This document shows positions 1 through 7,491 of a stretch of 22,851 bases of DNA, piece by piece (the stretch's first letter is position 1; each line of letters begins with the position of its first letter). Origin of the DNA: Chloroflexota bacterium (lineage in GTDB: Bacteria; Chloroflexota; Dehalococcoidia; UBA6926; JACQUM01); the NCBI GenBank assembly GCA_016210295.1, contig JACQUM010000087.1, forward strand, positions 1 to 22,851, written 5' to 3'. The position numbers were made by a program, and so were the translations under genes. Under the pieces are notes generated by a model. That model saw only the letters and a list, made by a program, of their open reading frames with translations. It was not told the DNA's origin and made no database searches.

Positions 1-30
1 CCTGGCTAGGAAGGGGGTGTGAAAGTATAT

Positions 31-99
31 CTGGGGGGCACCCCCATCCGCCGCAGGCGGACTGCCAAGGGGGCTTCGCCCCTCCGCGCTCCCCTTTTT
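31..99 (+). repeat. Degenerate R1-like hairpin cluster
   Basis: Three small fold-backs follow one another: GGGGG/CCCCC around GCA (33-45), CCGCC/GGCGG around GCA (48-60) and GGGGC/GCCCC around TTC (70-82), then a run of five T at 95-99. The order resembles the distal half of the R1 element at 16487-16530 in opposite orientation, so this may be an R1 remnant belonging to a plus-strand gene left of the window. The T run lies about 12 nt past the last stem, too far for a textbook intrinsic terminator. Nothing coding is visible in 1-314. Confidence 0.35.
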
Positions 100-141
100 C
101 AGCACGCTGCTAGTGTGGTGTGTCTGAAGTTCACCGCCAAT

Positions 142-240
142 GTCATTGCGAGGCCCGACGAAGGAGGGCCGTGGCAATCTCGCTGCGGGGTTCGCGCCGT
201 CTCTAGATTGCTTCGTCGGCTGCCGCCTCCTCGCAATGAC
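142..240. repeat. Palindromic (MITE/REP-like) element, family R3
   Basis: The outer 12-nt arms GTCATTGCGAGG (142-153) and CCTCGCAATGAC (229-240) are perfect reverse complements. A nested inner pair, GCAATCT (174-180) and AGATTGC (205-211), lets the whole ~99 bp fold into a long cruciform or hairpin. Elements starting with GTCATTGCGAGG are, from memory, common dispersed repeats in several environmental bacterial genomes. It lies 74 nt beyond the stop of the minus-strand lipoprotein gene. There is no coding potential and no transposase in the window. Confidence 0.8.
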
Positions 241-314
241 AATTCGTAATCGTATTTCAGGGACGGGACACTAGATGCCAGCACGCGCCCCCTGCATCCC
301 TGTGGGGCAGACCC

Positions 315-2363
315 TTACCCCGTCGCCACCTCGTAGGAGAAGGAGGCGGGCTGGAATGTGGCGGGGGCCAGCGGGACGACCATGAGAGCCGCGTGCCGGA
401 AGCGAGAGCCCAGCCCCTCCAGCCGCACGTGCCCCTGGTTGGCGCCGTCCAGCGGCACCGCGAGAACCGTGGGGGACCCCTCCGCATCCACCAGCAGCAA
501 ACGCACCTCGAACTCCTGCCTCGCCCAGCCGTTGCTGAAGAGAAAACCCATGGGCGCCCACGTTCCTGCGTCGTCTCCCCTCCAGCGATAGCCAGTCTCC
601 GGCACCTCCACCTCCCCGATGGCGATGCCGTTCCAATGGATGCCGCTGTCCGTGGTGTGCTCCAGACGCAGCAGCACCTTCCGGCCCGCGTAGGGCGTCA
701 GGTCCACGGTGTCGTCGATCCAGGCTGGCTGCTCGCCGCCGCCGCTCCGCCCCGTGTAGCCAGGGCCGAAGCTCTGCCCCACCGGGTTCCTGCTGGAAGT
801 GTGGGACGTCTCCAGAGTCCGCCAGGTCTGGCACTCGTCTGTGGAGACGAGGAGATAAGCGTAGTCCCACTCCTCCTCGATGTCGTACCACAGGCGGAGA
901 CGCAGGGTCGCCTTCGCCACCGGGGACAGGTCGAGAGGGAGCGTAAGGGTCTCGTCCACGGCGTCTCCGGGGAGGCTCCACCAGTAGCCGCGACCAGGAG
1001 GAGGGAGGAGAGGGGCGACGGGAACACGCTCGGCCCCTTGGAACGAGAGAGTGTAGTCGCCGGGAGGGAGGTCGAGGGCGGCGTAGTAAGCGGAGAACTG
1101 AGAGGCCTGGGCCGTCCTCTTCTCCGGTACCACGACGGTCGCCGTGGCAGGGACGGCGACATCCCAACCCGCATAGAAGTCGCGGGTCGAGCGGCCGTCC
1201 AGGTGGTTGGCCGTCGCCCATCCGACGACAAGGTCACGGAAGGTGAGGGGATACCCCTGCGCGCGCAGGTAGGAATCAACCCCCACCATGCCGTCCAGCG
1301 GCTCAGCCACCAGAGCCTTCAGGCTCCCTCCGGCGTCGGGGCAGCACTGGAGAAGGTACAGGAAGAAGAGAGTCGCCGCTCCGTAGTGGGCCAGGGTCTT
1401 GGGGGAGCCGCTGGCCCAGTCGGTGAGCTGGACCGTAGGCTCCCTCTGGAAGAAACGGACGAACCCTCCGACGCCGAAGCCCGTCCGCAGGGCGGCGACC
1501 TCGGAGAGGCCCTCGTTGACCCAGACCTCTTCGGAAGGGTCTATGTATTGCTGCAGGGCGTGCTGGAGCTCGTGAGCGACGAGAGCCTCGTACTCCTGGG
1601 AGCCGATCTTCACGCCCTTGGCGTCGATGTAGAGCATGGAGCGCTGGTTGCTGTACGGATTGACGCTCACAGGGTACTCGTCCAGGGAGTTGTAGTAGCC
1701 GGCGACGCCTGGGAGGGGTGCGAGGAGGAAGGTGAGAGGGCGGCTGCGGAGATACCCCTCGCCGCCGACGAGGGCTGTGACCTTCGGAAGCACCTCCGTT
1801 TCGAAGGACTCCACCGCCTGCTGCAAGGTCGCATCGGAGACCGGCACGCCCTCGACGAGATAGAAGTCCACGTGGGCGGACGCGGCGCGGAGGACGGCCT
1901 CCACCCGGAAAGGGCGGCGTTCGTCCAGGTCAACCACCCAGAAGCTCTGGACTTCCCCCAACGTCCCTCGTGGTGGAGGCGCCACGGGGCCCGTATTGCC
2001 CATCACCCCCAGGCGTCGCGTAAGGTCGGAGAGGTCCAGGTCCGGAGCCTCCGCGAGACCCTCGAAGGTGAGGGTAGTCGGACGGACGGGAGTCGGCGTG
2101 GGAGTCGCGGTGGGAGTGAGCGTCGCCGTTGGAGCAGGCGTAGGGGAGGGTGGCACGGGAGTAGAGGTCGGCGTGGGCGTGCTCGCCAGAGCCGTCGGAG
2201 TCGGCGACGGGCTTGGAGGCGGTGAACCTGACCCCGCGCAGGCCGCCAAGAGCAGAAGCCCGCCCAGCAGGGAGAGGAGCAGGGTGAGGCCCGAGACGTC
2301 TCTTCCCCCTCTCTCTTTCCAAGGGAGAGGGGGAACAAGGGGGTGAGGATTCCTCCTACCCAT
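315..2363 (-). CDS. Secreted gluzincin-type zinc metallopeptidase lipoprotein (peptidase MA-like)
   Basis: A 682-residue exported protein. A basic N-region (1-22) precedes a hydrophobic segment (~24-41) ending in the lipobox LAAC with the lipidated Cys at 42. A Pro/Thr/Ser-rich spacer follows to ~97, consistent with tethering on the outer face of the membrane. The catalytic site is HELQH at 264-268, with a downstream WVNEGLSE segment (281-288) supplying the third zinc ligand Glu, as in MA-clan gluzincins. The C-terminal half (~430-640) has beta-rich WDYAYLLVSTD and GIHWNGIAIGEVEV segments that resemble the post-catalytic domain of immune inhibitor A (M6-type) proteases. The start is the ATG overlapping the pth stop by 8 nt, suggesting coupling. 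I saw no usable ATG/GTG/TTG closer to the signal peptide, so part of the N-region is encoded by repeat R1-a. The natural substrate is unknown. Confidence 0.8.
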   Translation of the reverse strand: MGRRNPHPLVPPLPWKERGGRDVSGLTLLLSLLGGLLLLAACAGSGSPPPSPSPTPTALASTPTPTSTPVPPSPTPAPTATLTPTATPTPTPVRPTTLTFEGLAEAPDLDLSDLTRRLGVMGNTGPVAPPPRGTLGEVQSFWVVDLDERRPFRVEAVLRAASAHVDFYLVEGVPVSDATLQQAVESFETEVLPKVTALVGGEGYLRSRPLTFLLAPLPGVAGYYNSLDEYPVSVNPYSNQRSMLYIDAKGVKIGSQEYEALVAHELQHALQQYIDPSEEVWVNEGLSEVAALRTGFGVGGFVRFFQREPTVQLTDWASGSPKTLAHYGAATLFFLYLLQCCPDAGGSLKALVAEPLDGMVGVDSYLRAQGYPLTFRDLVVGWATANHLDGRSTRDFYAGWDVAVPATATVVVPEKRTAQASQFSAYYAALDLPPGDYTLSFQGAERVPVAPLLPPPGRGYWWSLPGDAVDETLTLPLDLSPVAKATLRLRLWYDIEEEWDYAYLLVSTDECQTWRTLETSHTSSRNPVGQSFGPGYTGRSGGGEQPAWIDDTVDLTPYAGRKVLLRLEHTTDSGIHWNGIAIGEVEVPETGYRWRGDDAGTWAPMGFLFSNGWARQEFEVRLLLVDAEGSPTVLAVPLDGANQGHVRLEGLGSRFRHAALMVVPLAPATFQPASFSYEVATG
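2303..2348 (-). repeat. R1 dispersed palindromic element, copy a
   Basis: In minus sense it begins 7 nt after the pth stop codon with CCTCACCCCC, followed by a 13-bp stem formed by 2321-2333 and 2305-2317 with one G-T wobble. It lacks the distal GGGGGACACCCC hairpin found in other copies. It overlaps the start of the lipoprotein reading frame and encodes part of its N-region. Confidence 0.85.
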
Positions 2364-2946
2364 TGAACCGGTTCATCGCCTGGTCGATTCCCTCTTCCAG
2401 GAAGCACAAGACCGCCTGGGCGGCGCGCTCTATAGCCGCCCCCGCCACAGGGAGCTCCTCGGGGCGAAAGGGCCCTAAGACGTGCTCGATCGGCTCTTCG
2501 CCAGCCTCCTCGGGACGGCCGATACCGACGCGGAGACGGGGGAACTCCGGGGTGTCCAGAGCGGCGATGATGGACCGGAGACCGTTGTGTCCACCAGCGC
2601 TTCCCCCCGGCCGCAGACGGATCTTGCCCAGGGGGAGGTCCAGGTCGTCGCAGACGACCAGGAGGTCGGAGAGGCGGATGTCGCCGTTGCGAACGAGGGG
2701 CCCCACGGCCTCTCCGCTGAGGTTCATGTAGGTCCGGGGCTTGGCCAGGAGAACGGGACGGCCATCTTCGCCTGTTCCGACGCGGCCCTCGCCGATCGTC
2801 GCCTTGCCGCGGCGGGTGCGCAAGGGGATGCCATGCCGCCGGGAGAGCATCTCCACCACGCGGAAGCCCACGTTATGCCGGCTGCGGGCGTATTCCAGGC
2901 CGGGGTTGCCCAGCCCGACGACGAGCGCGCGGCCCTTCTCCATCAC
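2356..2946 (-). CDS. pth: Peptidyl-tRNA hydrolase
   Basis: A 196-residue cytoplasmic enzyme that cleaves the ester bond of peptidyl-tRNAs dropped by ribosomes and recycles the tRNA; normally essential. Length is typical of bacterial Pth. Signature segments are VVGLGNPGLEYARSRHNVGF with N14 and catalytic H24, PRTYMNLSG with M74-N75, CDDLDLPLG with D100, and GGSAGGHNGLRS with N121. These correspond to the substrate-binding and catalytic residues of the E. coli enzyme. The start is GTG at 2946 or the next codon, ATG at 2943. The sequence GTGATG contains the upstream gene's TGA, so translation is probably coupled to the 689-residue gene. Downstream, the stop is followed within 7 nt by R1-a, and the lipoprotein ATG overlaps the stop region. 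Confidence 0.97.
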   Translation of the reverse strand: MMEKGRALVVGLGNPGLEYARSRHNVGFRVVEMLSRRHGIPLRTRRGKATIGEGRVGTGEDGRPVLLAKPRTYMNLSGEAVGPLVRNGDIRLSDLLVVCDDLDLPLGKIRLRPGGSAGGHNGLRSIIAALDTPEFPRLRVGIGRPEEAGEEPIEHVLGPFRPEELPVAGAAIERAAQAVLCFLEEGIDQAMNRFNG

Positions 2947-5012
2947 GACAGGGTCAGCCGGAGGCCCGGGTCAGAATCTTCTCGACGCGCCTCTTCGAAG
3001 GCTTCGCGCAGAAGGATGGCCAGTTCCGCGGCGCACAGGTTGATTTCATCCTCTCCCACGGTGGGGAAGCGCTCCCTCAGCCGCTCCAAGATAGAGCGAC
3101 GCGGGACGCGAACGGGGCTGCTCCGCAGAAGCTCGGCAAGGAAGGCGGCAAGCTCGTCGTCCAGCACCTGGGAGAGGGATATGAGATCGCTGGCCTGGGC
3201 AGCCTGAAGAAGACGGTCCAAGCGCTCCTGGCCGCTCCGAGCCAGGACCTGACGGAGGGCCTCGCTGCTGAGGCGGCGGTATTGCTCCCGCAGCGCCGCT
3301 TCGAGGCCGCGAAGATGTCCCTCCGCCGCCTCTTTCGGCAGTGGCGCAACGAGAGTGTACCGGCATTCCTGGCAAAGAGGGGCCTCGTTCATCGCCAGGT
3401 CCTCCGGCCTGACAGGACAGGGCCGTGTCGCCTCGAGAAGCGCGGAATGCGCCGTGACAATCTCCTCTCCTACCGGCTCTCCCAGCTCCTGGATACGGTT
3501 GAGCCTCTCCAGGGCGGCGACCTGAAGGGAGGCCTCCTGGAGCCGCTGGCGAAGCCGGGCCATCTCCCCATGATGCGAGGCATGGGCAGCCGTGTAGCGC
3601 GTCGCATAGCGACCTCGAAAGAGATCGGACCGGGCCTGAAGGCCGGGCCAGAGACCTGGGTTGGTCATCAGGCCACTCAAGGAGAGCTGGCGAAGAAGGC
3701 TCTGGCGGTCCACCTCCATGTCCGTGTCCGTGGAGCCGAGGAGCGCCTCCTGCAGGTAGCTCCGAACAGCGCGGGCCTGGGAGGCCAGAGAGACCATCTG
3801 CTCTATCCCAACGACGGCTTCGGCGTCCTGGGCCAGATGGACGATGGTGGGGTACAGGCCCTTAATACGGGCGAGGAGCTCTTCGGGCGTGCGGGCCTCC
3901 AAGCAGTGGAGGAAGCGCTCCAGGCTGTCTGCCTCCGGCCCGGGCAGGGGCTGCTCTCCGAGGGACGCGAGGGCGGCTTTGAGGCGCTCGAGTTGCCCCT
4001 GACGAAGGGCGAGGAGGCCGGTCGCCTCGTTGTCCTCCAGGGGCGGCTCGCCGGGAGAGGAGCCGGAGGCGGTCGTCAGCAGGTCGAGGTAGGGCCTCAG
4101 GGAGGCCCAGGTGAGCGAGAGGGGAGGCAGAAGGCCGACGAGGGCCTGCTCCAACTCCTCGGTCCACGGGAGGGCAGGGAGGATGCCGGCGGCGATCCGG
4201 CGGGTCGTCCGGGCGTGGCCCCCAAACAAGGAAAGGGTGACGTCCGGAGCCAGCCCCGCCTCCGCCTCCAGGTCTCCCCACAAGACGGCCAGCAGGCCGA
4301 AAAGGCTGGCCATGTACGGTGGAAGGCGGAGCTCTTGAGCGAACCGCCCTCGCAAGGTCTCGAGAAACGCGCCCCGACCAGTCGGGGCCACGGTCTGCCG
4401 GAGGAGGTCCAAAACGGAGGAGGGGACGTGGGAAGCCTCCAGGCCCAGCCCGCGAGAGAAGTCTTGGACGGCGCCCCGCCCCTGGGCGGAGGGCCTGGGA
4501 GAGGCGAACCCCTCCCAGAGAAGGCGGGCCTCGGCGGGCCCGAAGGTTCGGGGCAGATCGGCTACTGGCAGGGGAGGGGGAGTCGTGAGATGGGGGAAGA
4601 AGGCGGCGGCCAGGGCGCTCAGCCCTTGGGCAGGAGGGAGAGTCTCCAGAGAGGAAAGGTCCATCCCCAGGGCTTCCCGGGTCACCAGCCTGCCGTTCGT
4701 ATAGCGTCGGACGTCCGGCAGAGGATGCGAAGGAGCCTCGCCACCTCTCTCCTGCTCTACCGCATAGGCTCGCGCCTCCTCCCGGACTGCGTGGCGGAGA
4801 GCGCTCGGAGGAACGAGGACGGCGACGCGGAGGTCCGGGACCTCCGCCGGGCGCGGCGCGCGACCTCCCTCGAGAAGGACAAGCCGGAAGAAGCGCGTCT
4901 CTGGCAGCCCCTCTCCGAGGCGCCTCTCCCATCGCCGGCCAAGGACGGCCTCACCGGGATATAGGAGGTTCCACGCCGTCGCGTAGAGAGAAAAAGTCGT
5001 CGAGATTGCCAT
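2943..5012 (-). CDS. Unrecognised 689-residue protein, DUF6079/BrxC C-terminal-like
   Basis: I do not firmly recognise this protein. It is largely helical and leucine/arginine-rich, with no signal peptide, clear membrane segment or Walker A P-loop. Around residues 460-550 it has a RYATRYTAAH segment, a helical stretch rich in Leu/Arg/Glu, and a Cys cluster containing PCPVRPEDL and LCQECRY, which could bind a metal. The tail contains LDDELAAFLAELLRSS. From memory these features resemble the C-terminal part of DUF6079/BrxC-PglY type phage-resistance ATPases, which are usually about 1200 residues with an N-terminal P-loop; here only a half-length, ATPase-free form exists. The ATG at 5012 has AGGAG 8 nt upstream. 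It lies 77 nt after ligA and overlaps pth by 4 nt, so it is co-transcribed with housekeeping genes. The function remains open. Confidence 0.6.
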   Translation of the reverse strand: MAISTTFSLYATAWNLLYPGEAVLGRRWERRLGEGLPETRFFRLVLLEGGRAPRPAEVPDLRVAVLVPPSALRHAVREEARAYAVEQERGGEAPSHPLPDVRRYTNGRLVTREALGMDLSSLETLPPAQGLSALAAAFFPHLTTPPPLPVADLPRTFGPAEARLLWEGFASPRPSAQGRGAVQDFSRGLGLEASHVPSSVLDLLRQTVAPTGRGAFLETLRGRFAQELRLPPYMASLFGLLAVLWGDLEAEAGLAPDVTLSLFGGHARTTRRIAAGILPALPWTEELEQALVGLLPPLSLTWASLRPYLDLLTTASGSSPGEPPLEDNEATGLLALRQGQLERLKAALASLGEQPLPGPEADSLERFLHCLEARTPEELLARIKGLYPTIVHLAQDAEAVVGIEQMVSLASQARAVRSYLQEALLGSTDTDMEVDRQSLLRQLSLSGLMTNPGLWPGLQARSDLFRGRYATRYTAAHASHHGEMARLRQRLQEASLQVAALERLNRIQELGEPVGEEIVTAHSALLEATRPCPVRPEDLAMNEAPLCQECRYTLVAPLPKEAAEGHLRGLEAALREQYRRLSSEALRQVLARSGQERLDRLLQAAQASDLISLSQVLDDELAAFLAELLRSSPVRVPRRSILERLRERFPTVGEDEINLCAAELAILLREAFEEARREDSDPGLRLTLS

Positions 5013-5089
5013 CGCGCGCTCCTGACCGTCTCCGTCCAGTACGCCTCTCGAGAAGAGCCTACGCCTTCGAGGGGCCTGAGGGCTAGACG

Positions 5090-7153
5090 CTACCCTGCTC
5101 CCGTCTGCTGCTCCGCCTCGCGGAGCAGACGGAGGAACTCGGCCTCGTCAACGGTATGCGTCTCAAGCTGCCGGGCACGGTCCATCTTGGAGCCCGGATC
5201 GGCGCCGACGACGAGGTAGGAAGTCCGACGGGTCAACGACTCCGTTGCCTTGCCGCCCATGGCCTTGATCCGCGCCTCCGCCTGCCCGCGACTCATGCTC
5301 TCCAGCCGTCCCGTGACGACGAACTCCAGGCCGCTCCAGGGTAGCTGAGTTCCCAGAGCCTCGGGCCCTGTCCCGATACCTCGGGACTCCATGCGGACAC
5401 CGCCCTCCTTGAGCTTCTGGACTACCCTCCTATTGCTCTCCTGCTGGAACCAGGTGAAGATGCTCTGCGCCACCACAGGGCCCACGTCCGCCACGGCGGT
5501 CAGCTCCTCCAAGGAAGCGCTCGCCAGCTTGTCTATGACACCGAAGTACCGTGCCAGAGCCTCCGCTGTCTCGCTCCCCACGTGTCGGATGCCCAGGGCC
5601 GCGATGACGCGGTGGAGAGGACGATGCCTGCTCGCCTCGATGCTGCTCAAGACGTTCTGAGCGCTCTTCTCCCCCATCCGCTCCAGCCTCAGTAGGTCTT
5701 CCCTGGTGAGAAAGAAAATGTCAGCGACGTTCGTCACGAGGCCGGTTTTGATGAGCTGCTGGACCAGGGCGTAGCCCACCCCCTCCACGTCCATCCCCGC
5801 CCTGCCGACAAAGTGGCTCACGAGCTCCAGGAGCTGGGCGGGACAGGTGGAGTTGGTGCACCGGGCCATGGCCTCCCCCTCGGGGCGGACCACCTCGCCG
5901 CCGCAAACGGGGCACGTTTTGGGCATCTCGAAGGGACGCTCGCTCCCGGTGCGGGCCTCGATCACCGGCCGCAGGACCTGGGGGACGACCTCCCCGGCGC
6001 GCTGCACGACGACCAGATCGCCGATGCGGAGGTCCTTGCGCCGGATGTCGTCCTCGTTGTGAAGAGTGGCCATCTTGACGGTGACGCCGCTCACCTGGAC
6101 GGGCTCCAGGATGGCGAAGGGATTGAGGCTTCCCGTGCGTCCCACGTTGATGCCGATGTCCAGGAGGCGCGTCACGGCCTGCTCCGCCGGGAACTTGTAG
6201 GCGACCGACCACCGGGGCTCCCTCCCCACCACACCGAGGTGCCGCTGAACGTCCAGAGAGTTCACCTTGACGACGATGCCGTCTGTCCCGTAGGGAAGGT
6301 CCTCGTGCTTCTCCAGCCACTCCTTGTAGAAGTCCTCCACCTTGTCCAGGCTTCCTGCCCAGCGGTTCAGGGAGCTGGTGCGGAACCCCAGAGCGGCCAG
6401 CCATTCCAGGACTTCCCAGTGGGTTGCGGGCGCAAAGCCCTCCGCCCAGCCCAAGGCGTACACGTAGATGTTCAGGGGGCGGCTGGCGGTGACACGGGGG
6501 TCCAGCTGTCGGAGGGAGCCGGCGGCGGTGTTCCGGGGATTGGCGTAGAGGGGCTCGCCCCGCTCCGCCCGCTCCGCGTTCAGCCTCTCGAACTCCTGCT
6601 TCGGGAAGTAGACCTCCCCCCGGACCTCGAAGCGGGGAGGAACGTCCGCCTGTGGCGGATCGCCGTTCAAACGGAGAGGGATGCTCTTGATGGTGCGGAG
6701 GTTCGGGGTCACATCCTCTCCCTGCTCGCCGTCGCCCCGCGTCGCGCCGCGGGCAAAGACACCGTTCTCGTACACCAGGGCCACCGCCAGGCCGTCGTAC
6801 TTCAGCTCGCAGACGTAGTCTAGCTCCTCGCCGGGGACGAGGCGGGAGATCCGCTCCTGCCAGGCGATTAGCTCATCGTGATTGAAGACGTTGCCCAGGC
6901 TCAAAAGGGGAACGGGGTGCTGGACGACCCCGAAGGCGGCCACGGGCGCGCCGCTCACGCGCTGGGTGGGCGACTCCGGCGTGACCAGCTCCGGGTGCTC
7001 CTTCTCCAGGCGGCGCAGCTCCTGGAAGAGGGAGTCGTACGCCGCGTCGCTGATCTCGGGAGCGTCCAGGACGTAGTACAGGTAATCGTGGTGGTGAATG
7101 AGCGCACGGAGCTTCTCGGTCCGCGCCCTGGCCTGCTTCAGCTTCTCCGGCAT
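5090..7153 (-). CDS. ligA: NAD-dependent DNA ligase LigA
   Basis: Seals nicks in DNA during replication and repair using NAD+. Numbered from the ATG at 7153 (687 residues, near the usual ~670): domain Ia with HHHDYLYYVLDAPEISD (20-36); nucleotidyltransferase with the AMP-accepting lysine K118 in KYDG; OB-fold region ~320-405; a four-Cys zinc finger C414/C417/C432/C437; helix-hairpin-helix repeats ~450-590; and a C-terminal BRCT domain ~608-687 with FVVTGRLESMSRGQAE. An in-frame ATG-less extension back to 7246 exists. I chose 7153 because AGGAG sits 5 nt upstream, a candidate promoter lies at 7201-7209, and family members start close to domain Ia. It appears complete and functional. Confidence 0.97.
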   Translation of the reverse strand: MPEKLKQARARTEKLRALIHHHDYLYYVLDAPEISDAAYDSLFQELRRLEKEHPELVTPESPTQRVSGAPVAAFGVVQHPVPLLSLGNVFNHDELIAWQERISRLVPGEELDYVCELKYDGLAVALVYENGVFARGATRGDGEQGEDVTPNLRTIKSIPLRLNGDPPQADVPPRFEVRGEVYFPKQEFERLNAERAERGEPLYANPRNTAAGSLRQLDPRVTASRPLNIYVYALGWAEGFAPATHWEVLEWLAALGFRTSSLNRWAGSLDKVEDFYKEWLEKHEDLPYGTDGIVVKVNSLDVQRHLGVVGREPRWSVAYKFPAEQAVTRLLDIGINVGRTGSLNPFAILEPVQVSGVTVKMATLHNEDDIRRKDLRIGDLVVVQRAGEVVPQVLRPVIEARTGSERPFEMPKTCPVCGGEVVRPEGEAMARCTNSTCPAQLLELVSHFVGRAGMDVEGVGYALVQQLIKTGLVTNVADIFFLTREDLLRLERMGEKSAQNVLSSIEASRHRPLHRVIAALGIRHVGSETAEALARYFGVIDKLASASLEELTAVADVGPVVAQSIFTWFQQESNRRVVQKLKEGGVRMESRGIGTGPEALGTQLPWSGLEFVVTGRLESMSRGQAEARIKAMGGKATESLTRRTSYLVVGADPGSKMDRARQLETHTVDEAEFLRLLREAEQQTGAG

Positions 7154-7200
7154 AGACGCTCCTGTGAAAGAAGGGACAGCGGCCATGCCGCCGCGAGACC

Positions 7201-7209
7201 AGTATAGCA
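7201..7209 (-). promoter_or_regulatory. Candidate extended -10 promoter for ligA
   Basis: On the minus strand the sequence reads TGCTATACT, an extended -10 of the TGn-TATAAT type. The ligA ATG is about 48 nt downstream with AGGAG between. No convincing -35 was found at 17 nt, which is acceptable for extended -10 promoters. Confidence 0.45.
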
Positions 7210-7230
7210 AGGGTGAGACGCGGACCCGCA

Positions 7231-7279
7231 CTGGTTCGACAGGCATGTCCCGAGCTAGCCGAAGGGCTCACCGTGAGCG
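7231..7279. repeat. R2 dispersed repeat (GTTCGACA ... GCTCA-CCG-TGAGC)
   Basis: It contains GGTTCGACAGG and the palindrome GCTCACCGTGAGC (7266-7278). Related sequence recurs at 16416-16440 and weakly near 22005-22030. It lies in the ~338 bp ligA/DUF1015 gap, which otherwise holds the ligA promoter and R1-b. No gene is visible in that gap. Confidence 0.6.
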
Positions 7280-7387
7280 AAACGAAAACTAGCTCCGATC
7301 GGTGGAGGTGCAGAGGCTCCGCCCCTAGGCAAGGTGCGGAAGCCCGTCCTGAGCTGAGCTTGCGAAAGGGAGATACCCAAAGGGAGT

Positions 7388-7491
7388 GCAGAGGGGCAGA
7401 CCCCCTCTGCCAGGGTGCTAGGGGTGTCCCCTAGTTCCTTTTCTTCCTTCCCCCTCTCCCCCGAGGGAGAGGGGGATACAGGGGGTGAGGG
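7388..7491 (-). repeat. R1 dispersed palindromic element, copy b (extended form)
   Basis: In minus sense it begins at the base immediately after the DUF1015 stop codon with CCCTCACCCCC. A perfect 11-bp stem follows (7465-7475 with 7450-7460), then CTAGGGG/CCCCTAG around a 3-nt loop (7418-7434), then GCAGAGGGG/CCCCTCTGC (7402-7410 with 7388-7396). A further GGCTCCGCCCC-like motif lies just beyond, around 7315. No U-tract follows the stems. Confidence 0.9.

Noticed and set aside
393..2225. Long plus-strand open frame (610 codons) opposite the lipoprotein gene
   Set aside because: Antisense shadow of GC-rich coding sequence: Arg/Gly/Val-rich translation with no family motif, while the minus frame has HELQH and a lipobox.
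3282..4964. Long plus-strand open frame (560 codons) opposite the DUF6079-like gene
   Set aside because: No Shine-Dalgarno or recognisable domain. The minus frame has AGGAG, a 4-nt overlap with pth and plausible protein composition.
7154..7246. N-terminal extension of ligA to 7246
   Set aside because: It runs through the candidate promoter; the ATG at 7153 has a well-placed AGGAG and matches the normal LigA N-terminus.
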